A stretch of 6,665 nucleotides of DNA from Streptosporangiaceae bacterium (lineage in GTDB: Bacteria; Actinomycetota; Actinomycetes; Streptosporangiales; Streptosporangiaceae), in assembly GCA_030042885.1 (NCBI GenBank), contig JASHYW010000397.1:1-6665 (forward strand), read 5' to 3'. The notes under the pieces are model-generated. The model saw nothing but the letters and a program-made list of their open reading frames with translations. It was not told where the DNA came from and did no database searches. Shown one piece after another: positions 1-6,082 of this stretch. The first letter of the stretch is position 1. Each line of letters opens with the position of its first letter. Made by a program: the position numbers and the translations under genes.

Positions 1-537
1 ACCCGCATCCACCTGGTAACTCGAACTCGCACGGAGCCAAGACCGGGCAGGCCGCGCGTCAGCTGTCCCGTGGCAGATAAGCCGGCCCGCCGTGGTGGCT
101 TTGACCTGGCCGGGCCTGATTAATCTAATCGGCTCTCAGCTCAGGGCGGTCGCTGGCTCTAATGCACCAGATCTGGCAGCTCTGTGCTCGCCACGGCGCT
201 GACGCCTGAACGCGAAAAGTCGCGGCCAGCCTAGCCCGGATGAACTGGAGCGCCGCAACCTGCCACGTGCCTCGGCGGCCCAGCCCGGAACGCCACCGGC
301 GTGGCCAACGTTCTCATCGCACGACCGACCGCCGAGGAGCTGAGTAGATCGCGCGTGGGTGTTTCAGAGAGCCAGCGAACCGCGCGCCGATTCCGTATTC
401 GTGGACGATTTACCTTCCGTTGGCAGGAAGGCGCTCATATCGTCTGGTTCTGTCTTCCGCCGATTCGCCGGATCACTGCTTTGCGTGTCGCAGGCGGATC
501 GGCTAGCGGGCAGCTTGCGGCCTGGCCGGCCGACGTG
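1..537. other. Left flank with no supportable gene
   Basis: I see no convincing gene in this 537-base stretch. The open frames across it have weak third-position G/C bias (roughly 65-70 percent), unlike the amidase next door. A plus-strand frame is open from the window edge to a TAA at 121-123 and could be the tail of a gene entering from the left, but its codon use does not support this. The only AT-rich patch is GATTAATCTAATC (118-130), which could be promoter-like. The stretch lies downstream of the amidase stop and contains one hairpin at 413-431. Confidence 0.5.
413..431. terminator. Hairpin downstream of the amidase, possible terminator
   Basis: CCTTCC (413-418) and GGAAGG (426-431) form a 6-bp stem around a 7-base loop. 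It lies about 107 bases past the amidase stop on the minus strand. There is no T tract, so it would not be a canonical intrinsic terminator. Actinobacterial terminators often lack the T tract, but a stem this short can also occur by chance. Confidence 0.2.
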
Positions 538-1962
538 TTACGCGTGTACTGGCGGATGCCGGCCGCTCCAGGGCGCGGCTTGCTCGAGCTGGCTGGCCAC
601 CCGGATAAGCAGGTCCTCCCGCCCGTAGGCGGCGGCCAGCTGCACGCCGACCGGCAGGCCGGCGGGTGTCCGGTGCAGGGGGAGGCTGATGGCCGGCTGG
701 CCGGTCATATTGAACTGCGCGGTGTAGGGGATGAAGCTGATGATCCGCTCCCTTTCCTGCTGCGGCCCGGCAGCGGTGAACCAGCCCAGCTCGGGCGGCG
801 GCGCGCCAAGGGTGGGCGTGACCAGCAGGTCGTGGTCGTTCCACCAGTCCGCCATGCGGCGCGCCCACATCCCCAGCCACAGCCGGCTCTGCAGGTAGGC
901 CACTGCATCGAGCGCCCGGCCGGACCGGCGGTATTCGGCGTTGCGCGGCTCGATCTCGCCCTCGCCGATCGGGTGGCCAAGCAGCATCTCGAAGGCCTGG
1001 AATGTCGCTTCGGCGTCGGCGGCGATGATCGTGTCGAAGTGGCCGATGAACTCCTGCTCGAACATAGCCGCGGGCGCGGACTGGTCGATGTGGTGGCCGA
1101 GCGATTCCAGCAGCCGCGCCGTGCTGGCCACCGCGGCGCGGCACTGCGGATCATCCAGATAATCCTTCGCGCCCGGCCGGTCGAGCACCCCGATCCGCAG
1201 CCGGCCCGGATCGGCGCCGACCTCTCGCACCAGCGGGCGCGGCAGCGGCGGCGCGTAGTACGGCTCGCCCGGCATTCGCATGCTGATCACGTCGAGCACG
1301 CCGGCCGCGTCACGCACGGTCCGGGTGACCGCCCCGTCGATCACGCCGCCGGCCCATGCCTCTCCGATCAGCGGGCCCTGGCTCACCCGGCCGCGGGTCG
1401 GCTTGAGCCCGACCAGCCCGCACTCGCTGGCCGGGATGCGGATGGAGCCGCCGCCGTCGTTGGCGTGCGCGACCGGCACCAGGCCGGCCGCCACCGCGGC
1501 GGCTGACCCCCCGGACGAGCCGCCGGTCGAATGACCGGGATCCCACGGGTTGCGCGCCGGGGGGAAGCTGCGCGGCTCGGTGGTCACCGTGGTGCCAAGC
1601 TCGGGCACATTGGTGCGGCCGAGCGGCACGAAGCCGGCCGCCCGGAACTGCTCCGCAAGGTAGGACGTGACCGGCCATGCCATCTCACGCAGCGGCCCGA
1701 GGCCAAACGCCGTGGGCTCACCGGCCACCGTGCAGCCCAGATCCTTATACAGGATCGGCACGCCGCGGAACGGGCCATCGGGCAGGTCGCCGTCAGCCTC
1801 CAGCCGCGCCGCATCGAACCGTGTCCGGATCACCGCATCCAGTTGCGGGTTGACCGCTTCGATCCGGGCGATGGCAGCCTCTGCCAGCTCCTTGGGGCTC
1901 ACCTCGCCGCGGCGGACAAGATCGGCTTGTGCGGTGGCGTCCAGCCATGTCGTATCGGCCAT
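538..1962 (-). CDS. Amidase signature family hydrolase (NylA-like)
   Basis: This is a cytoplasmic amidase-signature enzyme of 474 residues, expected to hydrolyse a carboxamide bond to an acid and an amine. The family triad is visible: Lys73 in LYKDLG, cis-Ser149 in GGSSGGS and nucleophile Ser173 in [10 protein letters not shown], with the family's usual 24-residue Ser-Ser spacing. From memory, the N-terminal [15 protein letters not shown], the triad region and the C-terminal [20 protein letters not shown] and AAYGREDLL resemble 6-aminohexanoate cyclic dimer hydrolase (NylA, about 493 residues). Substrate cannot be inferred from this, because many actinobacterial paralogues look alike. I chose ATG 1962 because family homology begins there; ATGs at 1980 and 2013 would add 6 or 17 unlike residues. 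No Shine-Dalgarno is visible. TAGCCT (1975-1970) lies seven bases upstream of the ATG, so a leaderless transcript is possible, although no good -35 is present. No signal peptide. Length and domain order look intact. Confidence 0.95.
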   Translation of the reverse strand: MADTTWLDATAQADLVRRGEVSPKELAEAAIARIEAVNPQLDAVIRTRFDAARLEADGDLPDGPFRGVPILYKDLGCTVAGEPTAFGLGPLREMAWPVTSYLAEQFRAAGFVPLGRTNVPELGTTVTTEPRSFPPARNPWDPGHSTGGSSGGSAAAVAAGLVPVAHANDGGGSIRIPASECGLVGLKPTRGRVSQGPLIGEAWAGGVIDGAVTRTVRDAAGVLDVISMRMPGEPYYAPPLPRPLVREVGADPGRLRIGVLDRPGAKDYLDDPQCRAAVASTARLLESLGHHIDQSAPAAMFEQEFIGHFDTIIAADAEATFQAFEMLLGHPIGEGEIEPRNAEYRRSGRALDAVAYLQSRLWLGMWARRMADWWNDHDLLVTPTLGAPPPELGWFTAAGPQQERERIISFIPYTAQFNMTGQPAISLPLHRTPAGLPVGVQLAAAYGREDLLIRVASQLEQAAPWSGRHPPVHA

Positions 1963-2019
1963 GGCACCAAGGCTACCCATGGGGCCACACGGCGCGATGC
2001 TGCTGCTGAACAAGTCCAG

Positions 2020-2253
2020 CTACGCTTGCGCCAGGTGAGCGGATTCCCGGCGGGAATCGCGGCCCGAGCCGGGCAGGTGACGGCACCGCCCTTTGCTGTG
2101 GTCGTTCCCCTCGTGACGGCCAATGGCGTCGAGGGCAAAGCCGACCCGGGTGCAGATCAGACATTCGGCGCACCTGCTCGCGTCCCGGTTACCGCGCGGC
2201 AGGGCTGCCATAAGGCGGGACTGTGCGCGCCGCTCGAGACCAGCGCTCGTCAC
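2020..2253 (-). CDS. Possible small Cys/His-rich protein upstream of the amidase
   Basis: This is a 77-residue reading frame that I do not recognise. It starts at GTG 2253 with AGAGG nine bases upstream, a plausible ribosome binding site. By hand count, G/C at codon positions 1/2/3 is about 71/61/78 percent, the order expected of high-GC coding DNA but weaker than in the secure genes. The middle holds CAECLIC, then His and Cys residues in GRHEGNDHSKGRCRH, which could form a zinc site. The frame ends 57 bases before the amidase start on the same strand, so co-transcription is possible. It could equally be a chance frame. Confidence 0.33.
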   Translation of the reverse strand: MTSAGLERRAQSRLMAALPRGNRDASRCAECLICTRVGFALDAIGRHEGNDHSKGRCRHLPGSGRDSRRESAHLAQA

Positions 2254-2299
2254 ATAGCGTGACCTCTATGCATCGACCCGCAGATCCTCGCTGCTGACT

Positions 2300-2322
2300 C
2301 GGCGCGGCCGACAGCCGCGCCG
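2300..2322. repeat. GC-only inverted repeat (9-bp stem, 5-base loop)
   Basis: CGGCGCGGC (2300-2308) pairs perfectly with GCCGCGCCG (2314-2322) around CGACA. It lies between the small minus-strand frame starting at 2253 and the transposase remnant beginning near 2422. No T tract follows on either strand. It could be a terminator for readthrough, a relic of a transposon end, or a regulatory hairpin. Confidence 0.4.
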
Positions 2323-2421
2323 GTGAGGTGCCTGGCCCGCCCCCTCGGCCCTGTTGCCGGGACTGGGTGAAGCCGGTCAGGAGCGGTCGTCCCCTGGCCG
2401 CCCCGACGGTCGGAGCGGCCG

Positions 2422-2895
2422 CTGTCCGCCTACCCCCGCCCGATCCGCCAGCTCGCCGTCACCGGGCTCGGCCACGACCAGCCCACCCTGCTGATCACCA
2501 ACCAGCTGCACCTGCCCGCACGGCAGGTCATCGGCTCCTACGCCAAGCGGATGAACACCGGACAGCGTCTCGCCGAAGCCATCCAGGCCTTCGGCCTGGA
2601 CGCGCTCGCCGGCGCGGTCCCGCTCAACATTGACCTCGACGTCGTCCTGTCCGTCCTCGCCAGCACCGTCTGCGCCGCGCTGCGCCGCCGCCTGCCCGGC
2701 TACGGCACGGCCACCCCCGACACCCTCCAGCGCCGGTTCCTGAACACCGGCGGCATCATCGAACACCACCGTGGCCAGACCATCATCCGGCTCACCCGGC
2801 GCCCCCACTCACCGGTCCTGCGCCAGTCAAGCTTGCCCGAAACGATCACCGTCCCCTGGTGGGAAGGCCGGACCCTCCGCTACCAGTACGACTGA
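2422..2895 (+). pseudogene. C-terminal remnant of a DDE (IS4-superfamily-like) transposase
   Basis: About 157 codons remain of a transposase whose intact relatives are roughly 450-550 residues. The frame has its upstream stop at 2368-2370, and recognisable sequence starts near 2422 with LSAYPRPIRQLAVTGLG, followed by PTLLITNQLHLPARQVIGSY. It then reads KRMNTGQRLAEAIQAFGLDA, PLNIDLDVVLSVLAST and GYGTATPDTLQRRFLNTGG to the natural TGA at 2893-2895. This matches the end of the RNase H-like DDE fold, where the last catalytic acid sits in an R/E-rich helix (here probably the Glu of RLAEAI). The catalytic Asp residues and the N-terminal DNA-binding part are missing. ATG 2551 is internal and unlikely to be a real start. 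High third-position G/C suggests a fairly recent loss from a related host. The exact IS family is uncertain. Confidence 0.75.
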
Positions 2896-2903
2896 CCCGG
2901 CAG

Positions 2904-2942
2904 GGGCCAATTCGCTTAGTGAAAATCGGCGTTAGCGCCCAC
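2904..2942 (+). repeat. Possible right end of the decayed insertion sequence
   Basis: Just past the transposase stop the composition turns AT-richer (AATTCGCTTAGTGAAAATCG, 2910-2929) and is followed by a short palindrome, GGCGTTAGCGCC. Insertion-sequence terminal repeats normally lie within tens of bases of the transposase stop, so this is the likeliest place. No matching left repeat is visible in the window, as expected if the 5' part was deleted. The assignment rests on position only. Confidence 0.2.
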
Positions 2943-3007
2943 GCTGTTTGCGCATGATCGGGCGACTTCCGGTGTTCGCGCGTCGGCTCGGATCAGGGGA
3001 GGGGTAG

Positions 3008-3100
3008 ATATGGGCACAGCTCATCAAGGTGCAGTTGAAGCCAGGCAAGGACACAGCCGAGCTAAACAAGCAGCTGCCACTTCGGGCCGACCCGTCGTAA
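3008..3100 (+). pseudogene. Remnant resembling an antibiotic biosynthesis monooxygenase N-terminus
   Basis: Between TAG 3005-3007 and TAA 3098-3100 the frame reads WAQLIKVQLKPGKDTAEL and then degrades. From memory, this resembles the first beta strand and turn of actinobacterial ferredoxin-like (ABM-type) monooxygenase-domain proteins, which often begin M-x-AQLI-x-x-x-LKPGK-x-x-EL. The codon where ATG would be expected is ATA (3008-3010), and the purine-rich GGGGAGGGG lies immediately before. A G-to-A change would have destroyed the start, and the TAA would truncate the protein after about 30 of the usual roughly 100 residues. The overlapping ATG at 3010 is in a different, unconvincing frame. 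Identification rests on about 18 residues, so it is tentative. Confidence 0.33.
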
Positions 3101-3343
3101 CTCGCGGGCCGGGTTCGCGCTCGCGGCTGCTGGCTCACTCAGCCCGGTCAGCACCTGGATCACCTTGCCCGCGACCGCAGGCTGGCGGTCACCGCACAGA
3201 TGGACGCGCTGCGAAGCCAGCTGGAGCAGGTGCTAGGCGCCACAGCGCCCCGCAAGGTCCGGATGCTCGTACGAGTTGGCCGGACCAAGCATCCAGCCCT
3301 GTCACCGCGCCGCTCGCTCGACGCGATCACCCGACCGTGGTGA
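3101..3343 (+). pseudogene. Coding-like remnant with a helical segment, unknown family
   Basis: The same frame continues after the TAA at 3098 for 80 codons to TGA 3341-3343. From about 3155, G/C at codon positions 1/2/3 is roughly 76/52/79 percent by hand count, a coding-like pattern. The translation includes LDHLARDRRLAVTAQMDALR and SQLEQVLGA, an amphipathic, possibly coiled-coil helix. The only internal ATG, at 3200, would give 47 residues and has no ribosome binding site. It is probably the inner or end part of a gene that lost its start. I do not recognise the family. Confidence 0.25.
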
Positions 3344-3781
3344 CGCAGGACGATCCCGTCCGACGTCCGGCTGTCACCGCGTGGGCGGTGGCCCTTGTCC
3401 GCGGTGATGGGGCCTGGTGTGGCGCCGCGGTCTTCTGGCCGGCCGGCTGCCTATTCCCGTGCGATCGTCTGGCAGATGCGAAGTTGGGCTGGCAGCCGCA
3501 TAGCAGGCCCGGCATATGCGGCAACTGGCCTGTTAACCGTCGGCCCCATGACGGCCGGCCATGATCATGGGCGCGTGATGCAGTGCCCTCAGTGACGTTA
3601 CGCACAGTGAACAGGACGGCGTGACGCAAGGCCGCGGGCATGGAACGGGTCCTTAGATAGTCCCAGCGCTGCGAGTGCCGTCAGGGCGATGATCCGTGGA
3701 ATCGGTGCAGCCAGCGCGTGCACAGGCAGGTCGCGGGCCTCTCGTAATACGTAGGTCTCGGCTCGATATGGATCGGCAGTT
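3344..3781. other. Intergenic stretch, no supportable gene
   Basis: Open frames here have flat codon-position composition and improbable, Arg/Pro-rich or Trp/Cys-rich translations. A separated inverted repeat is present: CCCATGA (3545-3551) with TCATGGG (3565-3571), the latter overlapping the palindrome CATGATCATG (3560-3569). The TAATAC half of a degenerate repeat lies at 3745-3757. I see no RNA gene. Confidence 0.45.
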
Positions 3782-3865
3782 GACGTCTCCGAACGGAGCG
3801 TCTAATACAGGTCCCCGAGAGGGACCGCCTGGGATGACACGTGCTCTGAGGGCCTGTCCGCAGGC
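3782..3865. ncRNA. Three consecutive hairpins, possible structured RNA
   Basis: Three potential stems follow each other. GACG-(T)-CTCC pairs with GGAG-CGTC around GAAC (3782-3802, one bulged T). GGTCCC pairs with GGGACC around CGAGA (3810-3826). GCCTG pairs with CAGGC around TCCG (3852-3865). The second is preceded by TAATACAGGTC (3803-3813), which echoes TAATACGTAGGTC at 3745-3757. No known riboswitch consensus was recognised and no gene start follows directly on either strand. It could be a small RNA, a tandem terminator or an attachment-type structure. In GC-rich DNA some stems occur by chance, so confidence is low and the strand is undetermined. Confidence 0.25.
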
Positions 3866-4036
3866 AGCTCCTCCGGAACTTTCACCGCGCAGACGCCGGT
3901 CGCCCGCACCATTCCCCACCCGTACTACCAGCCGGACTCGTGCATCGTGTCGGCGGACGCGCGGCTGCTCCCCCGCCTGTCATCACCGCAGGCCCGGCAG
4001 CCCGGCGGACATGCCAGGCAGGCATACCGGCGCCGC

Positions 4037-4402
4037 TCAGCCGCCCCGGCCAGGCGGGTGCTGTCCCGGCCGGATCCTGCGGGGCGCGCCGAACGACGGG
4101 CGCACGGCATTGGCTCTGCGGCGCCGCCCCTCCTCGATCCAGCCCGGGATCAGCTCCGGGTCGGCCCCGGCGTCGCGGCACAGCTGCGCAGCCTGCCGCA
4201 TCAGCGGCTCATCCGGCTGGCCCTCGGCGAAGCCTTCGAGGAGCCCGGCCACCTCGGCGAGCAGGTCGGCCCGCCCGGCGGCCAGCTCGCGCAGTACGGC
4301 CACCGCCGCGTCATGCTCGTCCGCGGTCAGCTCGCGCCAGCGGGCGTGGTGCCTGGCCGCGCCGGTCAGCTCAGCCACGCGGATCTGGTCGGCCGTGCTC
4401 AT
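4037..4402 (-). CDS. Conserved-looking 121-residue helical protein, function unknown
   Basis: This is a 121-residue protein without signal peptide or membrane segment, so probably cytoplasmic. It is rich in Ala, Glu and Arg and predicted helical: DQIRVAELTGAARHHARWRE, then HDAAVAVLRELAAGRADLLA, then MRQAAQLCRDAGADPELIPG, ending in a basic Pro/Gly-rich tail (RRRRANAVRPSFG onward). The layout resembles short hypothetical proteins I associate with actinobacterial accessory regions, but I know no assigned function. ATG 4402 is chosen because upstream residues (MPGRSSARPSRARDPPD) overlap the NUDIX coding end and look non-native. No strong ribosome binding site is seen. It starts 43 bases after the NUDIX stop on the same strand and is probably its operon partner, expressed by readthrough or coupling. 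Confidence 0.8.
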   Translation of the reverse strand: MSTADQIRVAELTGAARHHARWRELTADEHDAAVAVLRELAAGRADLLAEVAGLLEGFAEGQPDEPLMRQAAQLCRDAGADPELIPGWIEEGRRRRANAVRPSFGAPRRIRPGQHPPGRGG

Positions 4403-4445
4403 GCTGTCACCCAGGTTCCGTTCAACTCTGCAGGGATCTGGCGGA

Positions 4446-4967
4446 TCACGGGCCCGAGATGGCCTCGCGGAGCTCCGGCCAGGCATCGGCGAACGACGGG
4501 TGAAGATCGCGGCCAGCGCCCTGGACCTGGCTCACTGGCACCCACGCCAGCCCGGCCGTCTCCCACGCGGCGCGGCCGCGGGCCACGCGGGCCCGCGGCA
4601 GGGACCCGCCGGGGTGCAGCGGGACGCGCACCGCGAACGTCGTGTAGGTCCACCCGCACCCGTGCGGGCACTCCCACACGCACTCCCCAGCGATGCCGGC
4701 CGGATCCGGCGTGATCCCCCGGATCTCCTCGCAGGTCTCGCGGACCGCGGCCCGCCACGCGGACTCGCCCACGTCGATGGCGCCGCCGAACGTCGACCAG
4801 GTGCCGCCGCGCTGGACGTGCGGGGACCTGTGGGACAGCAGCACCCACGCCTGGCCGTCGCGGGCCAGGGCGTAGGGCAGGATGCCCGCCGCGCCGCGCG
4901 GACCCCAATGGCGCCCGGCCGGGCACGGGCAGAAGCGCCCGTCCGCGGCGTCCTGCTGCACGGTCAT
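4446..4967 (-). CDS. NUDIX hydrolase
   Basis: This 173-residue cytoplasmic enzyme is expected to hydrolyse a nucleoside diphosphate linked to another group, using Mg2+ or Mn2+. The NUDIX box is clear from residue 62: GAIDVGE, seven residues, then RETCEEIRGI. Catalytic Arg76, Glu77, Glu80 and Glu81 are present. One extra residue separates EE from the usual Gly (EEIRGI instead of EExG). The N-terminus has CPCPAGRHWG (Cys13, Cys15, His20) and the centre Cys96, Cys100, His102 and Cys104, which could bind zinc. The C-terminal LHPSFADAWPELREAI is typical of actinobacterial NUDIX proteins. ATG 4967 is preferred because it overlaps the preceding small frame's stop as ATGA, implying translational coupling; no strong ribosome binding site of its own is visible. 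Substrate cannot be predicted. Confidence 0.93.
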   Translation of the reverse strand: MTVQQDAADGRFCPCPAGRHWGPRGAAGILPYALARDGQAWVLLSHRSPHVQRGGTWSTFGGAIDVGESAWRAAVRETCEEIRGITPDPAGIAGECVWECPHGCGWTYTTFAVRVPLHPGGSLPRARVARGRAAWETAGLAWVPVSQVQGAGRDLHPSFADAWPELREAISGP

Positions 4968-5071
4968 GACTGCCCCGCCCGTGCCTGCTCTGCCCGCTCG
5001 CGGCGTCTGCCGCCAGGCTCCCGGCCCACCCGGTTGGGGTGCTTGCCGCCCGGCTGCCGGGGGATGATCAC
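4964..5071 (-). CDS. 35-residue basic peptide coupled to the NUDIX gene
   Basis: A GTG at 5071 is preceded by GAGAGG with six bases between, the best ribosome binding site on this strand. The frame encodes 35 residues, IIPRQPGGKHPNRVGREPGG followed by RRRERAEQARAGQS, and its TGA (4966-4964) overlaps the NUDIX ATG in ATGA. The peptide is strongly basic, with a Gly/Pro-rich first half and a short charged helix. The overlap and ribosome binding site argue that it is translated and may mainly serve to drive NUDIX translation, or that it is a small nucleic-acid-binding peptide. I recognise no family. Confidence 0.55.
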   Translation of the reverse strand: MIIPRQPGGKHPNRVGREPGGRRRERAEQARAGQS

Positions 5072-5072
5072 G

Positions 5073-5300
5073 GCACACCTCTCTTGCCTGCAGGCCGATC
5101 CTGACGATGGCCGCCTGAGCCTCCAGCAGCGCGGCCTACGCCTTCGCCTCGCAGCACTTCGATCCTCTCATCAAATGCGGGTACCCGGAGAACTGCCTCG
5201 TTGTCTGCGCGCTCCGCATGGCCTTCGACCATCTGGCCGCCGAGCCTGGCCTGGTTGACCTGGGCCAGCCCGCGCAATCCGGACGTGCGGATGGTTCCAG
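5073..5300 (-). pseudogene. Possible frameshifted gene upstream of the NUDIX operon
   Basis: Two adjoining minus-strand frames look coding. The first (about 5300-5134) reads QARLGGQMVEGHAERADNEA and then VLRVPAFDERIEVLRGEGVG. The second (about 5133-5073) starts just after a TAG and reads AALLEAQAAIVRIGLQAREV, with G/C at codon positions 1/2/3 of about 76/48/86 percent by hand count. A one-base shift near 5132 would join them into one helical protein. There is no convincing start codon. The competing reading is on the plus strand: 5119-5280 (FASQHFDPLIKCGYPENCLV and on, ending TAA 5368-5370) gives about 70/43/84 percent. Strand is therefore unresolved, and I favour minus only because of the downstream operon. 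Apart from this, 5072-5398 holds no gene I can support. Confidence 0.25.
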
Positions 5301-5387
5301 TGCCGGGCTGCGCAACCGGGCAGGTCGCAGTGGCGTCCATACGGTATGGGGGCCCGGTTGCTGGCCCTAACGTCTCGATCCCGCCCC

Positions 5388-5392
5388 CGGGA
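5388..5392 (+). promoter_or_regulatory. Ribosome binding site that fixes the lipoprotein start
   Basis: GGGAG (5388-5392) lies six bases before GTG 5399. Starting there gives a compact signal peptide. The in-frame codons further upstream add a long, non-hydrophobic stretch and are unlikely to be translated. Confidence 0.6.
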
Positions 5393-5398
5393 GCAGCC

Positions 5399-6082
5399 GT
5401 GGCCATCTGGCGCTACCTCCGCATCTTCCGCAGCGCCATGGCCGTCGGCGTGGCCGCCCTGGCACTGGGCGCCTGCTCCAGCAGCCAGCACAGCACCACA
5501 CCGGTGGTGACCAGCGCCCAGACGACTTCGGCCCCATCGACGGCTACCTCAACGGCAGCGCCGGCCACAACCACGATCAGCCCAACCGCCACCACACCGA
5601 AGCAGGCGCTTCCGCCGCTGAGTTTTACGACGCTGCCGGTTCCGTCCCGTTACACCTGCCCGGCAGGTCTTTACTTCTTGTCCCCGGCGAACCAGGCAAT
5701 AGGCCAGTGCGTCCCGTACGCCTACCTGGTCGGCGGCACGGCTTCGGATCCCGACAACCACACAGCGTGCCCCGCAGGTTCTTTTATGGCCATGGGTCCG
5801 GTGGAATGCGACAACGAGACTGGCATCGTGACCCCGGTTCCGCCTGGCCCAAACACCTGCTCGACCCCGGGAGGGCCGTGCCCCTCATCGAAGTTGCCGC
5901 TTTCCTCGCAGGCGTCGGTCCTGCCCTGGTCAGCGATCGAGTTCCCAGCAGGGAAGTGCCCGGCCGGTTATTACTTCGGCGAGACCGCCGGTACCGCAAC
6001 CTGTGTGCCCTACGACTACCTGCCTGGGGAACCCCCGCCAACCCGAACAACAACACCGCCTGCCCGGCCGGCTCCGGGCTGA
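5399..6082 (+). CDS. Secreted lipoprotein with duplicated four-Cys module, C-terminally frameshifted
   Basis: This is a 227-residue predicted lipoprotein. The signal peptide has an Arg-containing start (WRYLRIFRSA), a hydrophobic AMAVGVAALALGAC and lipobox LGAC with lipidated Cys26. Residues 27-70 are a Ser/Thr/Ala/Pro-rich linker, as on surface proteins that reach through the cell wall. Module 1 (about 85-150) has Cys87, 104, 124 and 137 in CPAGLYF, CVPYAYLVGGT and HTACPAG. A linker follows with Cys154 and Cys161. Module 2 starts at Cys187 (CPAGYYF, CVPYDYLPG, Cys202), then the frame runs into EPPPTRTTTPPARPAPG and stops. The rest of module 2 is encoded in the next frame to 6168. I know no family for the CPAG-CVPY module; paired cysteines suggest disulfides outside the cell. 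Alternative upstream in-frame starts would give up to 293 residues. Confidence 0.8.
   Translation: MAIWRYLRIFRSAMAVGVAALALGACSSSQHSTTPVVTSAQTTSAPSTATSTAAPATTTISPTATTPKQALPPLSFTTLPVPSRYTCPAGLYFLSPANQAIGQCVPYAYLVGGTASDPDNHTACPAGSFMAMGPVECDNETGIVTPVPPGPNTCSTPGGPCPSSKLPLSSQASVLPWSAIEFPAGKCPAGYYFGETAGTATCVPYDYLPGEPPPTRTTTPPARPAPG

Noticed and set aside
162..209. Short frame MHQIWQLCARHGADA as a leader peptide
   Set aside because: Only 15 codons, with no ribosome binding site, attenuator or gene following.
523..530. GGCCGGCC next to the amidase stop as a regulatory palindrome
   Set aside because: Eight-base GC palindromes are frequent at this base composition, and it also recurs near 3440 and 3553.
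301..1506. Long plus-strand reading frame of about 400 codons
   Set aside because: It is antisense to the amidase, whose catalytic motifs and length are unmistakable; its translation is Arg/Gly/Pro-rich with no recognisable family.
2377..2808. Minus-strand frame of 143 codons over the transposase remnant
   Set aside because: It is antisense to clear transposase sequence and Gly/Asp/Val-rich, the usual complement artefact.
2917..2923. TTAGTGA near the transposon end resembling the TetR half-site at 6485-6508
   Set aside because: A single 7-base match without an inverted partner and 3.5 kb away is expected by chance.
3010..3564. Plus-strand frame starting at ATG 3010 behind a purine-rich site
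   Set aside because: The composition is not coding-like and the translation is Ser/Arg/Pro-rich; the better protein signal is one frame over (WAQLIKVQLKPG).
3545..3571. Separated inverted repeat CCCATGA/TCATGGG with CATGATCATG palindrome as an operator or origin element
   Set aside because: It is isolated, has no promoter or gene next to it, and no repeated copies.
3696..5258. Long plus-strand reading frame of 520 codons
   Set aside because: Most of it is antisense to the 121-residue protein, the NUDIX hydrolase and the small peptide, and its Arg/Pro/Ser-rich translation is typical of a shadow frame in GC-rich DNA.
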